Shown here piece after piece: positions 43,213 to 50,585 of a DNA stretch of 64,000 nt. The stretch covers positions 1 through 64,000 of the forward strand of contig JABJKS010000040.1 in assembly GCA_018660265.1 (NCBI GenBank). The letters are read 5' to 3'. Both the position numbers and the translations under genes were made by a program. Below the pieces are notes generated by a model. That model was given only the letters and a program-made list of their open reading frames with translations, was not told the origin of the DNA and searched no databases. The stretch's first letter is position 1; each line of letters opens with the position of its first letter. The stretch is from Rhodospirillaceae bacterium. GTDB taxonomy: Bacteria > Pseudomonadota > Alphaproteobacteria > GCA-2731375.

Positions 43213-45564
43213 CTATTTCCCATCGATCAGCCGAAACAAACGTTCCGGCGTGATCGGCAATTCGTTGATATCAATGCCCATGGGGGCAAGCGCGTCTGTA
43301 ATAGCGTTGGCAATAGCGGCGGGCGCACCAATGGTGCCCCCCTCCCCCATGCCGCGAAATCCGCCCGGATTGTCAGGCAACACGGTTTCCAGGTGATGCA
43401 CCTGCATGGCTGGAATTTCTGCTGCGGTAGGTACCACATAATCCATCAGGCTGGCGGTCTGGATTTGTCCTGCGCCGTCGTGGACCACCTCCTCCATCAG
43501 GGCCGCACCGATACCCTGGGCCACGCCACCATGGACCTGACCATCGACGATCAGTGGATTAATGACCCGGCCGCAATCTTCCGCCACCACATAATTTTGT
43601 ACCGTGACTTGATAGGTTTCCGGGTCAACCTCCACCACTGCGAGATGGCTGGCCGGGGTCGTGGTACCAAAATAAGGGTCGTACATCCGCGTAGCCTCCA
43701 GCTCGATATTTTCCCGGATATCTTTGGGCAGACGCCCCATCTCGGAATATACCGCGCGGGCCAACTCGCGAAAGCTCATACCCCGGTCCGTGCCTTTGAC
43801 AAAGACCTGACCGTCTGCTGCATCTACATCGCCCTCATCGGCCTCAAATATATGGGCCGCAGCTTTGATAACATGTTCCCGCACGGCGCGGGCCGCGTTG
43901 ATCGCTGCCCCACCCGCCAGCACTGTGGAGCGGGAGGCATAGGTGCCGGTGCCATGGGCAACGGCGGCACTATCGCCCTGGATCACATCCACATCCTCGA
44001 CCCGTACGCCCAGTTCCTCGGCCACCACCTGGGCCAATGTGGTCTCCAAACCCTGCCCCTGGGAGGCAATGCCGAAATAGGCGCTCACCGCACCGGTGGA
44101 ATCGATGCGTACCGTCGCCGTCTCCGTCCCCGTATTGACCGGCATCCCCGGTGCCACCGCGATGCGGGAGCCGAGGCCCGTTAACTCAGCATAAGATGCC
44201 AAGCCTATACCAACCCATCGGCCCTGGGCCCGCGCCGCTGTCTGATCCCGGCGCAGGCTTTCGTAACTCGAAGCCACCTTGTCCAGGCATTCCATGAACC
44301 CGGCCCGATCCCATACGATGCCGGAGGCTGTTTTGTAGGGAAATTCGTCGGCCTGCACCATATTGCGCCGGCGCATCTCCAGCGGATCCAAGGACAGTTT
44401 TGCCGCCGCCATATCCATGAGGCGTTCCATAACAAACGTCGAAATGGGCCGGCCCACGCCGCGATAAGCACCGGTTGGCGTCTTCGAAGTCGCCACCGCC
44501 CGGACCCGGCCCAGATAGTTGGGCACCCGATAGGGCCCCGGCAGGAAAGATACCACCTGCACCGGTTCAATTGCCGCCGTCCAGGGATAGACGGAATAAG
44601 CCCCCACATCGCCAATAACTTCGGCCCGCAAGCCAAGTATGTGGCCCTCCCCGTCACAGGCCAGTTCCGCCGCCACATGTTCGTCAAATGCCTGGTTGGT
44701 GGTCATCAGATCTTCCAGGCGGTCGGACAGCCATTTTACGGGCCGGCCCAATTGTCGGGCGATGATGCAGACCAGTACTTCCTCGGGGTACAACGCGCCC
44801 TTGCCGCCGAAACCACCACCCACATCGGGGGCGACCACGCGCAGACGGTTGCCCGGTATATCCAGCATCTCAACCAATGCATCGCGGACGATGCCGGGAA
44901 TTTGTGTGGTGGAATGCAGGGTCAGGGCGCGGCGGCCCGGGTCATAGTCGGCGACATAGCCGCGATTTTCCATGGCCGTCGGGGTCTTGCGATGCATGCG
45001 GAAATTACCGCTAACCCGCACGGATGCTTCTGCCAGGGCCGCGTCCACATCACCGCGATGAAATGTGCGGGCAGCCAGGACATTGGTGCCCGCATCATCG
45101 TGCAACAACGGCGCATCCGCCTTTGCATTGGCGATGGCATCAATGGCATCGCCCAAAGGTTCATAACTGACCATGATCTGTTCAGCGGCATCTTCCGCCA
45201 GATATCGATTTTCCGCCACCACGGCGACGACCGCTTCGCCCACATAGCGCACCTTGTCATGGGCCAGCACAGGCAGCTCCGTCGCATGATAGTCCGCCAT
45301 GCGCGAGGTGGCCCGAATGGGGTTCCACAGGCCTGCGATATCGGGGGCAGTAAAGATCGCCGCCACACCGGGCTTAGCAGCGGCATCGGCACTATCAATC
45401 TCCAGAATACGGGCATGGGCATGGTCGGAGCGGACAAAGGCAATGTGCAACATACGAGGCAGGTTCAGATCATCGATAAACCGGCCCTGCCCGGCCAACA
45501 GGCGCGGATCTTCCAGCCGCTGGACACGGGCGCCGATCATTTTCGGTCTGGCGTCAATCTCCAT
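43213..45564 (-). CDS. Molybdenum hydroxylase large subunit, CoxL/XDH type (set 1)
   Basis: A 783-residue molybdopterin-binding subunit of the xanthine dehydrogenase/CO dehydrogenase family. Early DPRLLAGQGRFIDDLNLPRMLHIAF-type segments are followed by VAPDVGGGFGGKG and PTGAYRGVGRP in the active loop. The catalytic Glu is in FRGMGEGGTIGAP near the end. The active loop is close to, but not identical with, form-II CoxL (AYRGAGR) and lacks the form-I AYxCSFR, so it is not a true CO dehydrogenase. It needs CoxM and CoxS, encoded just upstream. Start ATG 45564 overlaps CoxS by 11 bases. Confidence 0.9.
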   Translation of the reverse strand: MEIDARPKMIGARVQRLEDPRLLAGQGRFIDDLNLPRMLHIAFVRSDHAHARILEIDSADAAAKPGVAAIFTAPDIAGLWNPIRATSRMADYHATELPVLAHDKVRYVGEAVVAVVAENRYLAEDAAEQIMVSYEPLGDAIDAIANAKADAPLLHDDAGTNVLAARTFHRGDVDAALAEASVRVSGNFRMHRKTPTAMENRGYVADYDPGRRALTLHSTTQIPGIVRDALVEMLDIPGNRLRVVAPDVGGGFGGKGALYPEEVLVCIIARQLGRPVKWLSDRLEDLMTTNQAFDEHVAAELACDGEGHILGLRAEVIGDVGAYSVYPWTAAIEPVQVVSFLPGPYRVPNYLGRVRAVATSKTPTGAYRGVGRPISTFVMERLMDMAAAKLSLDPLEMRRRNMVQADEFPYKTASGIVWDRAGFMECLDKVASSYESLRRDQTAARAQGRWVGIGLASYAELTGLGSRIAVAPGMPVNTGTETATVRIDSTGAVSAYFGIASQGQGLETTLAQVVAEELGVRVEDVDVIQGDSAAVAHGTGTYASRSTVLAGGAAINAARAVREHVIKAAAHIFEADEGDVDAADGQVFVKGTDRGMSFRELARAVYSEMGRLPKDIRENIELEATRMYDPYFGTTTPASHLAVVEVDPETYQVTVQNYVVAEDCGRVINPLIVDGQVHGGVAQGIGAALMEEVVHDGAGQIQTASLMDYVVPTAAEIPAMQVHHLETVLPDNPGGFRGMGEGGTIGAPAAIANAITDALAPMGIDINELPITPERLFRLIDGK

Positions 45565-46018
45565 AGCCCGCCTCAACTGCCGAGCGGATCGCCTTGACCA
45601 CGTTTTCATAACCGGTGCAACGACAAAGGTTGCCCGATAGCCCCTCGCGAATTTCCTGATCCGTTGCCAAAGGATACTTGCGCAGCAAATCAACCCCGGT
45701 CATCAACATGCCCGGCGTACAGAAACCACATTGCAAGGCATGGTGTTCCTGAAATGCAGCCTGCAGCGGATCAAGATTATCGACCGTGCCCAGGCTTTCA
45801 ACAGTCTCTATCCGGCCACCATCCACCTGCACCGCAAAGCACAGACAGGACCGCACGCTGTCGCCATTCAGGATAACCGTACAGGCTCCGCATACACCCT
45901 GTTCGCAGCCGACATGCGTTCCGGTCAGGCCCAATTCATGGCGCAGGAAATCCGCCAACAACATGCGTGGCTCCACCGCCCGCTCATACATGGTGCCATT
46001 GACCGTGAGCTTTATCAT
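45554..46018 (-). CDS. Molybdenum hydroxylase 2Fe-2S subunit, CoxS type (set 1)
   Basis: A 154-residue small subunit with two 2Fe-2S clusters. The plant-ferredoxin-like one is CEQGVCGACTV...SCLCFAV, and the second is in QCGFCTPGML and GNLCRCTGYENVV. It carries electrons from the molybdenum site to the FAD subunit. ATG 46018 overlaps the CoxM stop as ATGA, and its own 3' end overlaps CoxL, so all three are translationally coupled. Confidence 0.94.
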   Translation of the reverse strand: MIKLTVNGTMYERAVEPRMLLADFLRHELGLTGTHVGCEQGVCGACTVILNGDSVRSCLCFAVQVDGGRIETVESLGTVDNLDPLQAAFQEHHALQCGFCTPGMLMTGVDLLRKYPLATDQEIREGLSGNLCRCTGYENVVKAIRSAVEAGYGD

Positions 46019-46848
46019 GCCGCCCGCTTCCATGCGGCCGCCAACGCACGTTTCGTCAACACGCCAACAAGATGCCGCCGATAATCGGCTGATGCATGCA
46101 GATCGCTATCAGGGGAGATTTCTTGCATTGCCGCATCCGCTGCCGCCCCGATGCTGACATGGTCTGTCAGCAATCCTTCGGCAGCGGTCAGACGCAATGG
46201 CGTTGCATGGGCTCCAATGACGACGATGCGCACTTCGGTGGCTCTATCGTCAGAAAGGCAAATGGTTGCAGCGACCGCAGCTAAGGCGAAATCACCTGAC
46301 CGCCGGGCCATTTCCTCAAACCCCCAACCGGTGCCGGGGGCGAGGCCGGGAAATTGTATCTCGATCAAGATTTCATCATCCGCCAGATCCGTGGCCAAGG
46401 CCCCGTGATAGAAATCGCCCGCCGGGATCGTACGTTTGGTGGTCTTTAATTGAGCGTTCAATAATAACACCAGGCCCGGCCATTCCGCCGCCGGATCTCC
46501 ATGGCATAAACTGCCGCCAATCGTGCCTCGATTACGGATCGCCAGATGGGCCACATGGGCCATGGCGGCATGCAAGACGGGAAAGCGTTGCCGCACCACA
46601 TCAGACATCTCCACCGCATGATGGCGGGTCATGGCACCAATACGCAGTCCGTCGCCGTCTTCGGTGATATAGGCCAGATCGGGGATGCGAGAGATATCCA
46701 CCAACAGGCTGGGTGCCAGCAGGCGAAAATTCATCATTGGCACCAGGCTTTGCCCGCCGGCCAGAACCTTGGCGTCTTCATTACTCAAAGCAGCAACCGC
46801 TGCCTCCAATGAGACCGGCGCAAGATATTCAAAAGCCGGAGGTTTCAC
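46015..46848 (-). CDS. Molybdenum hydroxylase FAD subunit, CoxM type (set 1)
   Basis: A 277-residue FAD-binding subunit. The pyrophosphate loop is VLAGGQSLVPMMNFRL and the second one is RNRGTIGGSLCHGDPAAEWP. I chose the GTG at 46848 (MKPPAFEYLAP), which lines up with the paralogue's MKPAAFDYAQP. A TTG at 46860 would use bases of the adjoining hairpin repeat. The gene begins right beside that repeat, which separates set 1 from the crotonase gene. Confidence 0.9.
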   Translation of the reverse strand: MKPPAFEYLAPVSLEAAVAALSNEDAKVLAGGQSLVPMMNFRLLAPSLLVDISRIPDLAYITEDGDGLRIGAMTRHHAVEMSDVVRQRFPVLHAAMAHVAHLAIRNRGTIGGSLCHGDPAAEWPGLVLLLNAQLKTTKRTIPAGDFYHGALATDLADDEILIEIQFPGLAPGTGWGFEEMARRSGDFALAAVAATICLSDDRATEVRIVVIGAHATPLRLTAAEGLLTDHVSIGAAADAAMQEISPDSDLHASADYRRHLVGVLTKRALAAAWKRAA

Positions 46849-46854
46849 CTTACA

Positions 46855-46953
46855 GAGCAATTTTGAATTAATTGGAGTCGCTCTCGCGACCCAAGTGATT
46901 GGTTCAATTGCTCTTTTCTTAAGAGTTTGAGCATGTTTTGAATAAACATGCTC
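46855..46953. repeat. Dispersed intergenic hairpin repeat, copy A (two hairpins)
   Basis: Two inverted repeats lie side by side between the crotonase stop and the CoxM start. The outer arms of the first are GAGCAATT (46855-46862) and AATTGCTC (46906-46913), with more pairing inside. The second is GAGCATGTTT/AAACATGCTC (46929-46938 and 46944-46953) around a five-base loop. The inner CTCTT/AAGAG is a third small one. The whole resembles 14405-14477 on the other strand. Its end shares a base with the crotonase stop codon, so it may stabilise or weaken the operon mRNA. Confidence 0.7.
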
Positions 46954-47762
46954 TAGACGCCCCGGAAATTAGCCTTACGTTTGCCGTGGAAGGCTTCTAC
47001 GCCTTCCTTGAAATCCTCTGACATACGCAGACGGCCATAGGCGTTACCTTCAATTTCGATACCCGCTTCGACGGTGGTATTTTGCGCCGCGTTCAAGACG
47101 CCCTTGATGGTGCGCTGGGCCAGAGGCGAAAACTCGCGCAATTCATCGACAAATGCATCGACGGTTTCTTCCAGCTTATCATCGGGCACACAGTCCAGAA
47201 CAAAACCCCAATCCTTAGCCTCCGCACCCGATACCCGGCGTGAGCGGAAGGTCATGTCCTTGGTCCGTTGAATACCGATCATGTGGAGTAGGCGGATAGA
47301 GCCGCCCGAACCGGGGATCTGCCCGATACGCTGTTCCGGCAAGGCAAATTGCGCCGTTTCCGAACAGATGCGGAAGTCACAGGCGAGGGGTAATTCGAAA
47401 CCGACGCCGAAGCTATAACCACGGATCTGCGCCACCACGGGCTTATGACAGCGGGATGGCGCGGCAATATTATCGGCCAGACGGGAGACATGCTCCGGCG
47501 AGGCTTCAAGGAAACCTGCAATATTGCCGCCGGAGGAGAAATGCTTACCCTCCGCCCGCAGAACAATGACGCGGACGCGATCATCAACATCCAGTTCCTC
47601 AAAGACCAGACGCAACTGGTCACGCTGGGCAATCTCGATCACATTCAGGGGTGGGCGGTCCAGAATGATATCGGCGCGTTGCTTTTCCGCATCGATTTCC
47701 ACCCGGAAGCCGTCAAGGTCTTCCAAAATCTTGGCCCGCTGGCCCGCAAAAGAATTGCTCAT
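46953..47762 (-). CDS. Crotonase-fold enzyme (enoyl-CoA hydratase/isomerase family; HmfE-like by context)
   Basis: A 269-residue crotonase. The oxyanion-hole loops are FSSGGNIAGF and GYSFGVGFELPLACD, and FALPEQRIGQIPGSGG has the first catalytic Glu; the second position is Asp by eye (RTKDMTF). The C-terminus is typical (SEDFKEGVEAFHGKRKANF). The position after CoxLMS and the acyl-CoA synthetase matches hmfE, the 2-oxoglutaroyl-CoA hydrolase in furoate catabolism. Start 47762 follows AGGAG. The role rests on gene order, not on diagnostic residues. Confidence 0.85.
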   Translation of the reverse strand: MSNSFAGQRAKILEDLDGFRVEIDAEKQRADIILDRPPLNVIEIAQRDQLRLVFEELDVDDRVRVIVLRAEGKHFSSGGNIAGFLEASPEHVSRLADNIAAPSRCHKPVVAQIRGYSFGVGFELPLACDFRICSETAQFALPEQRIGQIPGSGGSIRLLHMIGIQRTKDMTFRSRRVSGAEAKDWGFVLDCVPDDKLEETVDAFVDELREFSPLAQRTIKGVLNAAQNTTVEAGIEIEGNAYGRLRMSEDFKEGVEAFHGKRKANFRGV

Positions 47763-47780
47763 CTCTCGTTTACTCCTGAA

Positions 47781-49280
47781 TTACGCATCTGTTGTGTAAT
47801 CGCCGTCCACCAACATACGGCGAAGAATTTTTCCGACCGGTGATTTCGGCACCTCCCTGATAAAGACATAAGAGCGCGGCCGTTTGAAGGGGGGCAGATC
47901 GGATTTTAGACACCATTCATCCAACGCCGCGCCATTCACGCCTTCCACCCCGTCATGGCGAACGATGAAGGCAGTCACCACCTGGCCCCAACGCGGGTCC
48001 GACAGGCCGACGACGGCGACTTCGCTGACGCTTTGGTGCAGGGACAACACGCTTTCGATCTCAACCGGCAGGATATTTTCGCCGCCCGAGATAATCATGT
48101 CATCGGTCCGTCCGGTGACGAATATATCGCCGTCCCCGTCCCGGTAGCCAATATCGCCGGTGTAGTACCAACCATCGTGGAGGGATTTTTCGTCTGCATC
48201 CGGGCGTTTCCAGTAACCTTCGAAACTTTCATCCCCATCCAGGGCGGCAATAATCTGGCCCTCTTCCGACCCTGTTACCAGATCATCGGGGCCGCTGGCA
48301 TCGAGAGTGATAATGCGGATCTCCTGGTTCAGGCCCGCCTTGCCCGCCGAACCCGGTTTGGCCGCCGCCTTCGGCTCTATGGTAAAAGTATAAATCTCGG
48401 ACGAGCCATAATGGTTGACGAACAATTCCGGCTGAAACGCCTTGTCCAAATCCTGTAACAGGCCGTCGGTCATGGCCTGCCCGGCAAAGCCCAGCTTGCG
48501 CACGGAAGATACATCCGCATCCCCAAACGTCGGGCAGTGTAACAGATCATGATACAGGGTCGGCACCAGATACAGATTGGTGATGCCATGGCGGGCGATC
48601 AGGGCTAAGGCCTCAGCTGGATCATAACGGCGCTGACAGACAAAATGGCCATTGATCAGGACCGAGGCCAATAATGAACGCACCCCCATGGTGTGATACA
48701 GGGGCATCACCCCCAACGTCACCTCACCGCGGGCATATTGGTTTTGCGCCACATGGGCCAGGGCCGCCGCCCGCTCCGCCCCCTGCCGCCGGGGCACGCC
48801 TTTACCGCGGCCCGTCGTGCCGGAGGTATAGAGCATGACGGAGATATCCTGAACATTCGCCTGGGTCGCGGCATCGACCGCCGGATGCGACAACAGATCG
48901 TCCCAATCCTGGTCTACGTTGATACCTTGAATATCCGTATCGACGATTTCCGCCGTCGCCGCCTCAAACACTACCGCCTTGGCGTCCGCATCGTTGAGGA
49001 CGTAGTCGAGTTCCTCTTTGCTGGCGCGCCAATTCAGGGGCGTGATGGCCAGACCCGCGATCTGGGCCGCCATATGCAGGGTCGCCGCCTCGTATCGGTT
49101 TTGCAGTACGGTAACGAAATGATCGCCCTGGCTTAGCCCAAGATCATCCAGGCCCGCGACAAGGCGCAGGATATCGTCCTGCCAGGCAGCGTAGGTCAAA
49201 ATCTTGTCGCCATCCGAGATCGCCACGGCGTCCGGCATCCGCATGACACTTGCCAATAATGTTCGTCCCAAATCAAACAT
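47781..49280 (-). CDS. AMP-forming acyl-CoA synthetase (HmfD-like by context)
   Basis: A 499-residue ANL-superfamily ligase. The phosphate-binding motif is VMLYTSGTTGRGKGVPRR, the adenine motif is NHYGSSEIYTF, and the hinge motif is DGWYYTGDIGYRDGDGDIFVTGRTDD. The catalytic Lys is in PKSPVGKILRRML. It activates a carboxylic acid to its CoA ester. The gene follows directly behind CoxS of set 2, as in hmfABCDE, so furoate or a similar aromatic acid is the best guess. Start ATG 49280 has GGGAAG; TTG 49286 is the longer option. Confidence 0.88.
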   Translation of the reverse strand: MFDLGRTLLASVMRMPDAVAISDGDKILTYAAWQDDILRLVAGLDDLGLSQGDHFVTVLQNRYEAATLHMAAQIAGLAITPLNWRASKEELDYVLNDADAKAVVFEAATAEIVDTDIQGINVDQDWDDLLSHPAVDAATQANVQDISVMLYTSGTTGRGKGVPRRQGAERAAALAHVAQNQYARGEVTLGVMPLYHTMGVRSLLASVLINGHFVCQRRYDPAEALALIARHGITNLYLVPTLYHDLLHCPTFGDADVSSVRKLGFAGQAMTDGLLQDLDKAFQPELFVNHYGSSEIYTFTIEPKAAAKPGSAGKAGLNQEIRIITLDASGPDDLVTGSEEGQIIAALDGDESFEGYWKRPDADEKSLHDGWYYTGDIGYRDGDGDIFVTGRTDDMIISGGENILPVEIESVLSLHQSVSEVAVVGLSDPRWGQVVTAFIVRHDGVEGVNGAALDEWCLKSDLPPFKRPRSYVFIREVPKSPVGKILRRMLVDGDYTTDA

Positions 49281-49282
49281 GC

Positions 49283-49780
49283 TCAATTCTTCCCGAATAC
49301 GTCACCGAATACATCTAGCGCCGCTTTGACGATGCCATCATAACCCGTGCAGCGGCAAATATGACCGGACAAGACGTCGCGGATACGGGCCTCGTCCGCA
49401 TTCGGTTCCTCCTCCCGCAGCTGCGTCAACGACATCAATATGCCCGGCGTACAGAACCCGCATTGCAGGCCATGGTGCTTTTGCATGGCAGCCTGCAATT
49501 CATTAAGGCCGTCCGGTGTTGCCAGGTTCTCCACCGTAGTCAGGGCCTTACCCTCCACCTGGACCGCATACAACAGGCATGATCGCACCGCCTTGCCGTC
49601 CATCTGGATCGTGCAGGCCCCGCAGGAGCCATGCTCGCAGCCAACATGTGTACCGAACGCGCCCAAGGTCTGGCGCAGAAAATCACTCAACAGCAACCGC
49701 GGTTCCGCGTCGCCCTCTACCGCGCGGCCATTCAGGGTAAAACGCACGGTATGTCGTTTGCCTGCCTCAAGGTAACGCAT
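49283..49780 (-). CDS. Molybdenum hydroxylase 2Fe-2S subunit, CoxS type (set 2)
   Basis: A 165-residue subunit with CEHGSCGACTIQMDGKAVRSC and QCGFCTPGIL/GHICRCTGYDG, the two cluster motifs of the family. The N-terminus is a little longer than in set 1 (starts MRYLEAGKRHTVRF). The start overlaps the CoxM stop by 14 bases and the stop overlaps the beginning of the acyl-CoA synthetase gene, so all are coupled. It corresponds to HmfC in the hmf order. Confidence 0.94.
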   Translation of the reverse strand: MRYLEAGKRHTVRFTLNGRAVEGDAEPRLLLSDFLRQTLGAFGTHVGCEHGSCGACTIQMDGKAVRSCLLYAVQVEGKALTTVENLATPDGLNELQAAMQKHHGLQCGFCTPGILMSLTQLREEEPNADEARIRDVLSGHICRCTGYDGIVKAALDVFGDVFGKN

Positions 49781-50585
49781 TGTGCACCTCGTCTATGACG
49801 CGCCGCCCGATCCGCCGCACCAGTTCGCGGCGATAGCGGGCGGTCGCATGTTGATCATCTGCGCCACCCAGGGACCAGGCGAAATCATTCAGGGCCGCAT
49901 CAGCAACCGGCCAGGTTAGATCCACGACGCCAGGCGTATCCGCCACACCGCCTACGCCGAGGCGAACACCGTCCTTATTCCCCACCGCACCGACGGCAAC
50001 GATGGCAAAGTCGCCGTGGCGCTGGGCCACTTCCTCAAACGCCGATGCGGTGGCGGGCCGGGCCAGGGGGAAGCGTGCCGCGACGATCATTTCGTCTGCT
50101 TCCAGGGCCGTCGCCATCATACCAACCTGAAAATCTTCGGCATTGATGATCCGATGGCCCCGCTGGCTGCGGACAAAAACATCGCCCCCCAACAATGCCA
50201 GGGCCAGGGGCAATTCGGAACTTGGATCAGAATGGGCCAGTGATCCACATACCGTGCCCCGCGCCCTGGTCTGATAGTGTCCCACCCAGGGCAGAAGTTG
50301 CGCCAATAAAGGCTGGAATTCAGCCAGTTTTGGCCAGGCCAGCAATTCAGCCTGGGTAACACCGGCACCTACTTCAATGGCACCGTTTGCAATGTCTATG
50401 GTCTGCAATTCGGCCAGGCCGGCAATATCGATTAAAACCTCCGGCGTGGCCAAACGCATATTCATCATGGCCGCCAACGACTGTCCGCCGGCACAAATTC
50501 GCGCGGCCTCGCCCTTTTTCGCCATCAGGGCCAAGGCTTCACCCAGAGTGTCGGGCTGGGCATAATCGAAGGCGGCGGGCTTCAT
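49767..50585 (-). CDS. Molybdenum hydroxylase FAD subunit, CoxM type (set 2)
   Basis: A 272-residue FAD subunit. The two FAD loops are ICAGGQSLAAMMNMRL and RARGTVCGSLAHSDPSSELP. ATG 50585 is set by its ATGA overlap with the CoxL-CoxG stop and by alignment to set 1. It corresponds to HmfB in the hmf order. It is clearly paralogous to set 1 but not a recent duplicate, because many positions differ. Confidence 0.92.
   Translation of the reverse strand: MKPAAFDYAQPDTLGEALALMAKKGEAARICAGGQSLAAMMNMRLATPEVLIDIAGLAELQTIDIANGAIEVGAGVTQAELLAWPKLAEFQPLLAQLLPWVGHYQTRARGTVCGSLAHSDPSSELPLALALLGGDVFVRSQRGHRIINAEDFQVGMMATALEADEMIVAARFPLARPATASAFEEVAQRHGDFAIVAVGAVGNKDGVRLGVGGVADTPGVVDLTWPVADAALNDFAWSLGGADDQHATARYRRELVRRIGRRVIDEVHNALP

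Noticed and set aside
43213-45564. CoxL set 1 as a CO dehydrogenase
   Set aside because: The form-I loop AYxCSFR is absent and the loop differs from form II by one residue, so CO oxidation is not supported.
45565-45693. N-terminal extension of CoxL set 1
   Set aside because: It lies entirely over the CoxS gene in another frame; the family start is at ATG 45564.
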